Shown: in pieces, positions 25,520 through 34,136 of the stretch
Position numbering within the stretch: the stretch's first letter is position 1
How the letters are laid out: each line of letters opens with the position of its first letter
Source of the DNA: Arenimonas terrae
GTDB lineage: Bacteria > Pseudomonadota > Gammaproteobacteria > Xanthomonadales > Xanthomonadaceae
Assembly (NCBI RefSeq): GCF_006265115.1
Contig: NZ_SMDR01000001.1
Location: 1,178,001 to 1,242,000, forward strand
DNA: 64,000 nucleotides
Reading direction: 5' to 3'
Program-made: the position numbers and the translations under genes
Notes under the pieces: model-generated
The model's input: the letters and a program-made list of their open reading frames with translations, nothing else
Told to the model about the DNA's origin: nothing
The model's database searches: none

Positions 25520-27616
25520 GTGACCCTTCGCTCGATCAAACCCCTGACCCTGGCCCTCGCGGTCACCGTCGCCCTCGCCGCCTGCCAGAAGACCGAGGCC
25601 CCGGCCGAAACCGCCGCCGCGCCGGAACCCGCCAAGCCCCTGGTCGACCTGGCTGCGCTCAAGACCCCGATCATCTCCTTCCAGGCCGCCGACCTCGACA
25701 CCAGCATCGCCGCCTGCACCGACCTCAACGGCTTCGTCAACGGCAAGTGGCTGGCCGCCAACCCGGTGCCGGCCGACCGCACCACCTGGGGCAGCTTCGA
25801 ACTGCTGGCCGAACGTTCGCTCGAGATCCAGCAGAAACTGGTCGAGAACCTGGCCGCGCAGACCGACGCCACCGGCACCGCCAAGCTCATCGGCGACGTC
25901 TGGGCCACCGGCATGGACGAGGCCGCGATCAATGCCGCCGGCCTGACCCCGATCCAGCCGATCCTGGACGAGATCGCCGCCGTCGACTCCCCGGAAGCCA
26001 TCGCCGGCCTGCTGCGCAGCAGCTACGCCAAGGGCCAGGGCTACGTCTTCGGCTTCGGCCCGAGCCCGGACTTCAAGAACTCCACCGTCAACATCGCCTA
26101 CGCCGGCCAGGCCGGCCTGGGCCTGCCGGACCGCGGTTACTACTTCGACGAGAAGCATGCCTCGGTGCGCGAAGCCTATGTCGCCCACATCGGCAACATC
26201 CTCAAGCTCGCCGGCGCCGACGACGCCACCGCCGCCGCGCTGGCCAAGGACGTGATGGCCTTCGAGACCCGCCTGGCCAAGGTCTCGATGTCCAGCGAGG
26301 AGCTCTCGCGCGACGTGTCCAAGTACTACAACCCGGTCTCGGTCGCCGACGCCGACGCCCTGACCCCGAACTTCAAGTGGTCGGCCTTCTTCGAATCGCA
26401 GGGCCTGGCCGCGCCGGAGATGTTCTCGCTGGCCCAGCCGGACTTCCACAAGGAAGTGAACGCGATGCTGGCCGACGTGCCGGTCGCCACCTGGCAGGCC
26501 TACCTGCGCTACCAGACCATCGACAATGCCGCGCCCTTCCTGGCCGATGCGTTCGCGCAGGAAAACTTCAACTTCTACGGCAAGACCCTGCGCGGCCAGC
26601 AGGAAATGCAGCCGCGCTGGAAGCGCGTGCTCAACACCATCAACAACCAGATGGGCGAGGCTCTGGGCCAGGAATACGTCGAGGTGGCGTTCTCGCCGGA
26701 AGCCAAGGCGCGCATGCAGACCCTGGTCGGCAACCTCGGCGAAGCCCTGAAGGCGCGCATCGAGGCGCTGGACTGGATGGGCGCCGACACCAAGGCCAAG
26801 GCCCTGGAGAAGTGGGCGGCCTTCACGCCGAAGATCGGCTACCCGGACAAGTGGCGCGACTGGAGCGGCCTGAGCACGGCCCGCGACAGCTATATCGCCA
26901 ACCTGATGGCCACCAGCGAGTTCAACTACAAGTTCAATCTCGCCAAGATCGGCCAGCCGGTGGACAAGACCGAATGGGGCATGAGCCCGCAGACGGTGAA
27001 CGCGTACTACAACCCGCTGGCCAACGAGATCGTGTTCCCGGCCGCGATCCTGCAGCCGCCGTTCTTCGACGCCAACGCCGACGACGCGCTCAACTACGGC
27101 GGCATCGGCGCCGTGATCGGCCACGAGATGATCCACGGCTACGACGACCAGGGCAGCCGTTTCGACGCCAAGGGCAACTTCGAGAACTGGTGGAGCGACG
27201 AGGACATGAGCGGCTTCAAGGCGCGCACCGACAAGCTGGTGGCGCAGTTCGACGCCTACGAGTCCATCGACGGCCTGCACGTGAACGGCAAGCTGACCCT
27301 GGGCGAGAACATCGCCGACCTGGGCGGCCTGGCCGTGGCCTACGACGCCCTGCAGCGCGAGCTGCAGAACAAGCGCGTCGCCGAAATCGACGGCTACAGC
27401 CCGGACCAGCGCTTCTTCATGAACTGGGCCACCGTCTGGCGCCGCAACTTCAAACCCGAAGAGCTGAAGGTGCGCCTGGAAACCGACCCGCACGCGCCGG
27501 CCAACTTCCGCGCCATCGGTGCGCCGTCGAACCTGCCGACCTTCGCCGCCGCGTTCGGCTGCAAGGCCGGCGACGCGATGGTCCGGGCCGACGACGCCAA
27601 GGTCGCGATCTGGTAA
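25520..27616 (+). CDS. M13-family zinc metallopeptidase lipoprotein, copy 2
   Basis: A 698-residue paralogue of copy 1 with the same layout: GTG start at 25520 (CTGGAG just upstream), lipobox LAAC-QKT, intact HEMIH at 535-539, GENIADLGGLAV and the terminal FGCKAGDAMV plus VAIW. Upstream in-frame ATG codons would add a long tail not seen in copy 1, and the GTG aligns exactly with the copy 1 start. Blocks of the two genes are nearly identical at DNA level around the active site, pointing to recent duplication or gene conversion. It ends in a strong terminator. Confidence 0.93.
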   Translation: MTLRSIKPLTLALAVTVALAACQKTEAPAETAAAPEPAKPLVDLAALKTPIISFQAADLDTSIAACTDLNGFVNGKWLAANPVPADRTTWGSFELLAERSLEIQQKLVENLAAQTDATGTAKLIGDVWATGMDEAAINAAGLTPIQPILDEIAAVDSPEAIAGLLRSSYAKGQGYVFGFGPSPDFKNSTVNIAYAGQAGLGLPDRGYYFDEKHASVREAYVAHIGNILKLAGADDATAAALAKDVMAFETRLAKVSMSSEELSRDVSKYYNPVSVADADALTPNFKWSAFFESQGLAAPEMFSLAQPDFHKEVNAMLADVPVATWQAYLRYQTIDNAAPFLADAFAQENFNFYGKTLRGQQEMQPRWKRVLNTINNQMGEALGQEYVEVAFSPEAKARMQTLVGNLGEALKARIEALDWMGADTKAKALEKWAAFTPKIGYPDKWRDWSGLSTARDSYIANLMATSEFNYKFNLAKIGQPVDKTEWGMSPQTVNAYYNPLANEIVFPAAILQPPFFDANADDALNYGGIGAVIGHEMIHGYDDQGSRFDAKGNFENWWSDEDMSGFKARTDKLVAQFDAYESIDGLHVNGKLTLGENIADLGGLAVAYDALQRELQNKRVAEIDGYSPDQRFFMNWATVWRRNFKPEELKVRLETDPHAPANFRAIGAPSNLPTFAAAFGCKAGDAMVRADDAKVAIW

Positions 27617-27641
27617 GTCCCCGCCGCCACGCGGCTGAAGG

Positions 27642-27672
27642 AACGGCCCGGCTTGTCCGGGCCGTTTTTTTT
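27642..27672 (+). terminator. intrinsic terminator after M13 copy 2
   Basis: A 10-bp perfect stem AACGGCCCGG / CCGGGCCGTT with a CTTGT loop is followed directly by a run of T. Confidence 0.9.
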
Positions 27673-27694
27673 GGGGCGGGCGGGGGCGGGGCGT

Positions 27695-27700
27695 TAGAAT
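27695..27700 (+). promoter_or_regulatory. minus-10 box of the third M13 gene
   Basis: TAGAAT lies 25 bases before the ATG at 27726. TGGAG at 27715-27719 is the ribosome binding site and favours that ATG over the one four codons upstream. Confidence 0.5.
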
Positions 27701-27725
27701 CCCCTCCCCCCTCGTGGAGCCAACG

Positions 27726-29630
27726 ATGTCCTCCCGCCCGAAGCCCCTGCTCGCCCCCCTGCTCGGCAGCCTGCTGCTGACCCTGGCCGCCGCCCCGGTG
27801 GCCGCCCAGCGCGCCCCGGCCGTCCCCCAGGCCTGCGCCGACTTCTATTCCCACACCAATGCCGCCTGGCTGCGGGCCAACCCGCTGCCGGCCAATGCCG
27901 ACCACTTCAGCCGCTGGGACCAGCTGATCGCCCTGGGCCGGACCCAGCGCGACCAGGTGCTGGCCGCGACCACGGCCCCGGCCGGCGCCACGGTGTCGGT
28001 GCGCCTGGCCGACCTGTTCGCCAGCGCCGAGAACGAGGCCGCGATCGAAGCCGCCGGCCTGCGCCCGATCGAGCCGCTGCTGGCCATCGTCAACCGGATC
28101 AAGCGCACGAAGGACGTCGCCAAGGCCGTCGCCAGCCTGCATGCGGCCGGCATGCCGGTGCTGGTGGACCTGCAGGTGCTGCGCGACAACACCGGCAAGC
28201 CCTATGCCCAGGTCGGCCCGGCCGGCATGGGCCTGCCCGACCCGGGCTTCTACGCCAGCACCGACCCGCTGGTGCAGCCGGTCGAGCAGAAGTACCAGGC
28301 CGCGGTGTCCGAGTGGCTGCGCCTGACCGGCACGCCGGCGAACAAGCTGGCGGCGGAAACCGCCGCGGTGCTGCAGATCGAGCGCGACCTCGCGAAATCC
28401 GTGCTGGCCGCCGCGCCGTTCCAGGTGATGGCTGCCAAGGACGCGGCCAAGGTGGCCGGCGCGCTCGACCTCGACGGCGTGCTCACCGCCCACGGCCTCA
28501 AGGCCAGCCAGGTCGCGATGACCGGCCCCGGCTTCTTCCAGGCCGTGAACCAGCACCTGGCCAAGACCAAGCCCGAGCTGTGGCGGGCCTATCTGCGTGC
28601 GCAGATCGCCCGCGACATGGCCCCGACCCTGGGCAAGGCCTTCCATGGTCCCTGGGCCGACCTGTACGAAGTGACGCTGGCCGGCCAGCCCGCGCCGACC
28701 TCGCGCGCCATCCGCGCGCGCCAGGTGCTGGAAGCGCGCGTGCCGGAGTTCCTGGACGCGGCCTACACCCAGCGCTTCCTGCCGGTGCCGCGCCAGCAGC
28801 GCGCGCAGGCGATCGCCACGGCCGTGAAGGCCAGCGCGCTCGCCGCCGTCGACCGTGCGGCCTGGCTCAGCGCCGAGGGCAAGGCCGGTGCCCGCCAGCG
28901 CCTGGAGGCGATGCAGGTGCAGGTCGGCAGCGAAGTGCCGGACAACGTCTTCGACGATCTGCGCTTCTCGCGCGACGACCTCGCCGGCAACGTGCTCAAC
29001 CTGCGCCGCTGGCTGATGAAGTACGCGCTGGTGCGCGCCCGCTTCGCCTGGCCGGCCGAACAGTGGCAGCCGCTGGTGGTCTGGCTGCCGCAGGAGAACC
29101 GCCTGCTGGTCACCGCCGCCACCCTGCAGCCGCCGCTGCTCGACGATGGCGGCAGCGCGGCCGACTTCGGCGGTCTCGGTGCGCTGGTCGGCCAGCAGAT
29201 GAGTCTGGCCCTGCAGACCTGGAGCGGCGCCGACGCCGCCGCCTGGAACGCGCGCACGCAGCCGCTGGTTGCGCAGTACAACGTCTATTCCGCCACCGGC
29301 GGCGCGACCCGCGTGAACGGCACCCGCAGCTTCGCCCAGAACCAGGCCGACCTGGCCGGGCTGGAGCTGGCCTGGGGCGCGCTCAACGCCGGCGGCGCGC
29401 CGGATGCCAACGCTTCCAAGGCCTTCTTCACTGGCTGGGCCACGCTGTGGGCGCGCCAGGACAAGGCGACCGCGCTGGCCGCGGCGCAGGCGACTGCCGA
29501 CCACGCGCCGTCGAAGTGGCGGGTGAACGGCCCGCTCGCCAACCTGCCCGCCTTCGGCCAGGCCTTCGGCTGCCGCGCCGGCAGCGCGATGCAGCGCCCG
29601 GCCAAGCAGCAGGTCGCCCTGTGGCGTTGA
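27726..29630 (+). CDS. M13-family pseudopeptidase (zinc site lost), copy 3
   Basis: A 634-residue secreted M13 paralogue. Signal peptide about 1-27 (cleavage after AAPVAA), not a lipoprotein. The fold is recognisable: FYSHTNAAWLRANPLP, LPDPGFY, the NLPAFGQAFGCRAGSAM end and the VALW terminus. The catalytic motif GHExxH is replaced by G489-Q-Q-M-S-L, so both zinc histidines and the glutamate are gone, and the third-ligand motif ENIADLGG is QNQADLAG. It should not bind catalytic zinc. The reading frame is intact and codon use is normal, so it looks like a maintained non-enzymatic protein rather than a decaying gene. rapA begins two bases after its stop. Confidence 0.88.
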   Translation: MSSRPKPLLAPLLGSLLLTLAAAPVAAQRAPAVPQACADFYSHTNAAWLRANPLPANADHFSRWDQLIALGRTQRDQVLAATTAPAGATVSVRLADLFASAENEAAIEAAGLRPIEPLLAIVNRIKRTKDVAKAVASLHAAGMPVLVDLQVLRDNTGKPYAQVGPAGMGLPDPGFYASTDPLVQPVEQKYQAAVSEWLRLTGTPANKLAAETAAVLQIERDLAKSVLAAAPFQVMAAKDAAKVAGALDLDGVLTAHGLKASQVAMTGPGFFQAVNQHLAKTKPELWRAYLRAQIARDMAPTLGKAFHGPWADLYEVTLAGQPAPTSRAIRARQVLEARVPEFLDAAYTQRFLPVPRQQRAQAIATAVKASALAAVDRAAWLSAEGKAGARQRLEAMQVQVGSEVPDNVFDDLRFSRDDLAGNVLNLRRWLMKYALVRARFAWPAEQWQPLVVWLPQENRLLVTAATLQPPLLDDGGSAADFGGLGALVGQQMSLALQTWSGADAAAWNARTQPLVAQYNVYSATGGATRVNGTRSFAQNQADLAGLELAWGALNAGGAPDANASKAFFTGWATLWARQDKATALAAAQATADHAPSKWRVNGPLANLPAFGQAFGCRAGSAMQRPAKQQVALWR

Positions 29631-29631
29631 C

Positions 29632-32526
29632 GTGAACAATTTCGCGCCCGGACAGCGCTGGTTCTCCAGCGCCGAACCCGAACTCGGCCTGGGCACGGTG
29701 CTGCGCCTGGCCGGGCGCCAGGTGCAGATCGTCTTCACCGGCACCGGCGTGGTGCGCATGTACGCGCTGGGGTCGGCGCCGCTGCTGCGCGCGGTGTTCC
29801 GTCCTGGCGAGCGCGTGCGCATCGGCGGCGCCGACAAGACCGTCGAACGCGCGGAGCTGCACGAGCTGCTGATCCACTACACCTGCGACGGCCAGGTGCA
29901 CCCCGAAGGCGAGCTCGACGCCGAACAGCCGGTGTCGCAGGCCGACTCGCGCCTGCTGTCCGGGCGCGTGGACCGCAACGACCAGTTCGAGTTCCGGCGC
30001 GAATGCCTGCAGCGCCGCGCCGAGGCGCGCGCGCATGCCGGCTGGGGCGTGCTGGGCGCGCGCATCGACCTGATCCCGCACCAGCTGCGTGTCGCCGCGA
30101 TGGCCGGCGAGCGCCGGCCGCCGCGCCTGCTGCTGGCCGATGAAGTCGGCCTGGGCAAGACCATCGAGGCCTGCCTGATCGCCGCCCAGCAGCTGGCGAC
30201 CGGCCGCGCGCGGCGCGTGCTGGTGCTGGTGCCGGAAAGCCTGGTGAACCAGTGGTTCGTCGAACTGCTGCGCCGCTTCAACCTGCCCTTCGCGATCTAC
30301 GACGAAGAGCGCTGCGAATCGCTGGAGCTGACCGAGCCCAAGGCCAACCCGTTCGAGGACGAACAGTGCGTCATCGCCTCGGTGGACTGGCTGGCCAGCC
30401 ATGAAAAGCGCGCACGCCAGGCCCTGGCCGCGGGCTGGGACCTGCTGCTGGTGGACGAGGCGCACCACCTGGTGTGGACGCCGGAGTTCTCCAGCCCCGG
30501 CTACGCCCTGGTCGAAGCGCTGGCGCTGCGCACGCCGGGCCTGCTGCTGCTGACCGCGACGCCGGAGCAGCTCGGCCTCGGTGGCCACTTCGCGCGCCTG
30601 CGCCTGCTCGACCCGGCGCGTTACACCGACCTGGAAGCCTTCCGCGCCGACGCGCGCGGTTACCTCGAACTGTCCGCGCTGGCCGAACGCCTTCTCGACG
30701 GCCAGACCCTCACCACCGGCGACATGCAGCGGCTGGCTGCGCTGTTCCCGGACGAAGGCGATGAGCTGGCGCGCCGCCTGGGCCGCATCGCCGGCGGCGA
30801 CGAGGGCGAGCGCGACGCCCTGCTCGCCGACCTGGTCGACCGTCACGGCACCGGCCGGGTGATGGTGCGCAACCGCCGCGCCGGTCACTCCCGGCATCCT
30901 GCCTCCCGTGACACTGGTGCATCCATGCACGGCGCGGTCGGCGGTTTCCCGCGCCGCCTGCCCGCGATCACCGCCCTGCCCGACCCGGACGAACCGACCG
31001 TTCTGGGCCGTCTGCGCGCCGAGTTCGCGCACGACGTCGGCGAGACCGACGATGAGCCTTCGCACGACTATGCCCGCGATCCGCGCACCGACTGGCTGCT
31101 CGGCATCCTCGACGCCGTCGCGCCGGCCAAGGTGCTGCTGCTGTGCCGTTCGCGCGCCAAGGTGCAGGCGCTGGAGGAGGCGCTGCGCCTGCGCAGCGGC
31201 CTGCAGGTCGCGCGTTTCCACGAAGACATGAACCTGCTGCAGCGCGACCGCAACGCCGCGTTTTTCGCCGACCCGGAGGGCGCGCGCCTGCTGATCGCCA
31301 GCGAGATCGGCGCCGAGGGCCGCAACTTCCAGTTCGCCCAGCACCTGGTGATGTGGGACCTGCCGCTGCACCCGGACATGCTGGAGCAGCGCATCGGCCG
31401 CCTGGACCGCATCGGCCAGCGCGGCGACGTGGTGATCCATGCCGCGGCGGTGCCCGGCAGCGCCCAGGAAGTGCTGCTGCGCTGGGTGCACGAGGGCCTG
31501 GACGCCTTCCGCGGCGTGCTGGCCGATGGCCGTGAGCTGCTGCGCGCCTTCGGCGCCGAACTGCTGCAGCTGGCGGCGCAGGACGCCGACGCGCGCGAGC
31601 CGGCGCTGACCGAGCTGATCGAACGCAGCAGGGAAAAACACGCCGAACTCGCCCGCATCATCGCCGAGGGCCGCGACCGCCTGCTCGAACTCGGCAGCCG
31701 CGGCAGCGACGGCGGCGAGCTGCTGGCCGCGCTGCAGGAAGACGACCGCCACGCCGGCATGGACGACCATGCCCTGCGCCTGCTCGAGCAGTTCGGCGTG
31801 CACAACGAGCCGCTGGCCGCCGGCCTGTGGCTGCTCGATCCCGAACACGTCACCGTGGACGGCTTCGAGGAGCTCAAGAACGGTCCGCGCACCGCCACCT
31901 TCGACCGCGCCACCGCGCTCGCGCGCGACGACCTGCTCTACCTGCGCGCCGACCACCCGTTGCTGCTTTCCGCCGGCGAACTGCTGGTGTCGGGCGAAAC
32001 CGGCAACGCCGCCTTCCTGGTCGACGACAGCCTGCCGCCGCGCACCGTGGTGCTGGAGGCGGTGAACGTGCTCGAGTGCGTCGCGCCCGCGGGCCTGGAC
32101 ATCGAACGCTACCTGCCGCCGGCGCCGCTGAGCGTGGCGGTGGACACGCGGCTGCAGGTGCGCGCCGATTTCGCGCCCGGCGAGCGCGCGCGCCTGCGTG
32201 CGGGCGACCGCGTGTTCGACCTCTCGCCGCAGCGCAAGATCCTCGCCGCCCTGGTGCCGCCCATGCTCGAGCGCGCCCGCGAGGAAACCCAGGCCGTGGC
32301 CCAGGCCCGCATCGCCGAAGCGATCGCCAAGGCCGACACGCTGCTGTCGAACGAAGCCCAGCGCCTGCGCGCCCTGGCCCGGGTCAACCCGGCCGTGCGC
32401 CCGGAAGAGATCGCCGCGCTGGAAAAGGAGCGCGAGTCCCTGCTCGCGATCCTGCCCACCGCCCGCCCGCGCCTGGACAGCCTGCGCCTGGTGGCGAGCA
32501 CGGACTTCCTGCAGCTGCGGCGCTGA
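29632..32526 (+). CDS. rapA: RNA polymerase-associated ATPase RapA (SNF2 family)
   Basis: A 964-residue RapA/HepA protein that recycles stalled RNA polymerase by ATP-driven translocation. N-terminal Tudor-like RNA-polymerase-binding domains (FAPGQRWFSSAEPELGLGTV); Walker A in ADEVGLGKT (170-177), DEAH at 275-278, LLTATPEQLG, and the helicase C part with GAEGRNFQFAQHLVMWDLP and RIGRLDRIGQRGDV. GTG start two bases after the M13 copy 3 stop. A 17-residue in-frame insertion (418-434) interrupts the otherwise conserved RNTR-x-GVKGFPxR linker between the two helicase lobes. Confidence 0.94.
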   Translation: MNNFAPGQRWFSSAEPELGLGTVLRLAGRQVQIVFTGTGVVRMYALGSAPLLRAVFRPGERVRIGGADKTVERAELHELLIHYTCDGQVHPEGELDAEQPVSQADSRLLSGRVDRNDQFEFRRECLQRRAEARAHAGWGVLGARIDLIPHQLRVAAMAGERRPPRLLLADEVGLGKTIEACLIAAQQLATGRARRVLVLVPESLVNQWFVELLRRFNLPFAIYDEERCESLELTEPKANPFEDEQCVIASVDWLASHEKRARQALAAGWDLLLVDEAHHLVWTPEFSSPGYALVEALALRTPGLLLLTATPEQLGLGGHFARLRLLDPARYTDLEAFRADARGYLELSALAERLLDGQTLTTGDMQRLAALFPDEGDELARRLGRIAGGDEGERDALLADLVDRHGTGRVMVRNRRAGHSRHPASRDTGASMHGAVGGFPRRLPAITALPDPDEPTVLGRLRAEFAHDVGETDDEPSHDYARDPRTDWLLGILDAVAPAKVLLLCRSRAKVQALEEALRLRSGLQVARFHEDMNLLQRDRNAAFFADPEGARLLIASEIGAEGRNFQFAQHLVMWDLPLHPDMLEQRIGRLDRIGQRGDVVIHAAAVPGSAQEVLLRWVHEGLDAFRGVLADGRELLRAFGAELLQLAAQDADAREPALTELIERSREKHAELARIIAEGRDRLLELGSRGSDGGELLAALQEDDRHAGMDDHALRLLEQFGVHNEPLAAGLWLLDPEHVTVDGFEELKNGPRTATFDRATALARDDLLYLRADHPLLLSAGELLVSGETGNAAFLVDDSLPPRTVVLEAVNVLECVAPAGLDIERYLPPAPLSVAVDTRLQVRADFAPGERARLRAGDRVFDLSPQRKILAALVPPMLERAREETQAVAQARIAEAIAKADTLLSNEAQRLRALARVNPAVRPEEIAALEKERESLLAILPTARPRLDSLRLVASTDFLQLRR
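30883..30933 (+). repeat. 51-bp in-frame insertion in rapA, possible REP-like remnant
   Basis: The inserted DNA encodes GHSRHPASRDTGASMHG. It contains the inverted repeat TGCATCCATGCA and the 11-mer GGCATCCTGCC, which also occurs inside hairpin 1 of the structured element at 25072-25082. The flanks read RNRRA on the left and AVGGFPRR on the right, matching the uninterrupted E. coli motif RNTRNGVKGFPKR. Confidence 0.55.
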
Positions 32527-32544
32527 TCGCGGCGCAGCCCGGAC

Positions 32545-33426
32545 TCACTGCGTGACCGGTGCCAGTGCGGCACGCGGCGGCGCGCCGCGGATCCGGTTGA
32601 AGCGCATGTCCTCGGCGAGTGGCCGCAGCGCCGCGCCCGCCTCGGGACCAGGCAGCGAGTCGATGAGCAACGCCTGGTCCACCCGGCCGTTGGCGCCGAC
32701 GACCAGATGGAAGACCGCGACGCCCGGGGTGCTGAGCTTCTTGCCTGAGCGGGCGGGCGTCATCACGTAATAGCGGCCCTTGTACTGCAGGGGCCAGCGC
32801 TCGTTGTCGTGGAACGGCGGGCAGGCGAAGTCCTTGGGGCCGGAGATCCGGCGACGGATCCCCGCGTCGATCTTCGCGCCATTCTCCGCGACGAACTGCC
32901 GGAACGCGCCCAGGATTTCCGGATCGTCGGTCGCCGACGGCGCGCGGCCCAGGTCCTCGAACGCCCGGGCAACCAGGCCGGCCTGATACCGGCGCAAGGT
33001 CGCCTGTTCACCGCGTGGATGCTTGGCGTCGTAATGCACGACGGCCTGCGCGAGCACCATGGCCTCCATTGCATGCCCCGTGGCGAGCTCCAGTTCCGCC
33101 AGGGCGGACATGGCCCCCAGGTTTCCGTCGAGCGCAGCCCTGCGCAACCAGACGCGCGCGGCCTGGGGATCGAGCGGCAGCCGGGATGCCGGATGCGCGG
33201 GCCCCAGGCGATAGAGCGTGCCCAGCAGGTAGGCCGCGTAGGCATCGCCTGCATCACCGGCCGCCCGCAGCTTTTCCATTTCAGGCGCCACCGCCTCGGC
33301 GGACAGCGCGGGATCGAACACGCGCTCGGCGCGGAAGCACGGCCGCTCCGGCGACTCCAGTTCAGCCCGGGAAAGGCCCGGCAACGACGCCGCGAGCAGC
33401 AACACGCCGACAATGAGCTTCTTCAT
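32545..33426 (-). CDS. secreted Sel1-repeat protein with TonB-like C-terminus
   Basis: A 293-residue exported protein, signal peptide about 1-21. Residues about 55-145 contain Sel1/TPR-type helices (AYAAYLLGTLYRLG, AARVWLRRAALDGNLGAMSALAELE). Residues 230-285 (GVAVFHLVVGANGRVDQALLIDSLP) resemble the beta-alpha-beta C-terminal domain of TonB-family proteins. No membrane anchor is seen beyond the signal peptide. Function unknown; the combination suggests a periplasmic adaptor. It follows the rhomboid gene by 13 bases on the same strand. Confidence 0.65.
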   Translation of the reverse strand: MKKLIVGVLLLAASLPGLSRAELESPERPCFRAERVFDPALSAEAVAPEMEKLRAAGDAGDAYAAYLLGTLYRLGPAHPASRLPLDPQAARVWLRRAALDGNLGAMSALAELELATGHAMEAMVLAQAVVHYDAKHPRGEQATLRRYQAGLVARAFEDLGRAPSATDDPEILGAFRQFVAENGAKIDAGIRRRISGPKDFACPPFHDNERWPLQYKGRYYVMTPARSGKKLSTPGVAVFHLVVGANGRVDQALLIDSLPGPEAGAALRPLAEDMRFNRIRGAPPRAALAPVTQ

Positions 33427-33439
33427 CACTTTCCAGCGC

Positions 33440-34096
33440 TCAGCGCACCAGCCGCGGCCCGCGCGGCCGGAACGGGGGCTGGCCGCGCCAGTAGCGGATC
33501 ATCAGCCAGCCGAACAGCATGCCGCCCAGGTGCGCGAAATGGGCGATGCCGGACTGGGTGTTGAACACGCCCAGCCCCAGCTCGATCGCGCCGAAGACGA
33601 TGACGAAGGTGCGCGCCTTCATCGGGATCGGCGGGATCAGCAGCATCACCTGCCGGTTCGGGAACAGCATGCCGTAGGCCAGCAGCAGGCCGAACACGCC
33701 GCCGGAGGCCCCCACCGTCTGGTAGATGCCCTGACCGGTGATGCCCGAGGTGACCACGACGAGCTGGATCAGGCCGGCACCCGCGACGCAGACCAGGTAG
33801 TAGGTGAGGAACCGCTGGCTGCCCCAGGTCTGTTCCAGCGAAGACCCGAACATGTACAGGGCCAGGCCGTTGAAGAACAGGTGGCCGAAGCTGCCGTGCA
33901 TGAAACCGTAGGTCAGTATCTGCCAGGGCAGGAAACCGACGCTGACCGGCGAGCCGTCCTCGGCGAACCCGGCCGGGTACTCCCCCAACGGCCAGAGCGA
34001 AAAATAGTGCATGTATTCGGGACCGATAACCTGCTGGAGCAGGAAGCCGATGCCGATGGCCCAGAGCAGGGCAGTGGTGGCCGGGGGCAGTCGCAT
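33440..34096 (-). CDS. rhomboid family intramembrane serine protease
   Basis: A 218-residue six-helix membrane protein. Catalytic Ser131 lies in GASGGVFG and the catalytic histidine is most likely H188 in AHLGGMLFG; the HGSFGHLFFNGLALYMFG segment forms the HxxxxHxxxN oxyanion region. It cleaves transmembrane segments of other membrane proteins; the substrate is unknown. Divergent from the 2OG oxygenase gene, sharing overlapping promoter boxes. Confidence 0.9.
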   Translation of the reverse strand: MRLPPATTALLWAIGIGFLLQQVIGPEYMHYFSLWPLGEYPAGFAEDGSPVSVGFLPWQILTYGFMHGSFGHLFFNGLALYMFGSSLEQTWGSQRFLTYYLVCVAGAGLIQLVVVTSGITGQGIYQTVGASGGVFGLLLAYGMLFPNRQVMLLIPPIPMKARTFVIVFGAIELGLGVFNTQSGIAHFAHLGGMLFGWLMIRYWRGQPPFRPRGPRLVR

Positions 34097-34124
34097 GCGG
34101 GAAGGCTCGTGCGGAACGTGGCCG

Positions 34125-34132
34125 TATCATAG
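34125..34132. promoter_or_regulatory. overlapping divergent minus-10 boxes, rhomboid and 2OG oxygenase
   Basis: TATCATAG supplies TATCAT on the plus strand (34125-34130) and TATGAT on the minus strand (34132-34127). The plus box is six bases from the ATG at 34137, so the oxygenase mRNA should be leaderless; the rhomboid leader would be about 24 bases. Confidence 0.5.
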
Positions 34133-34136
34133 CCGC

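Noticed and set aside
25105-27780. An 891-residue plus-strand frame covering element A and M13 copy 2
   Set aside because: It overlaps copy 2 in another frame and is Arg/Gly/Pro-rich. The copy 2 frame has clear M13 motifs.
27726-29630. Third M13 gene as a frameshifted pseudogene
   Set aside because: The frame is open from a good start to the conserved C-terminus with normal codon use. Only active-site residues are changed.
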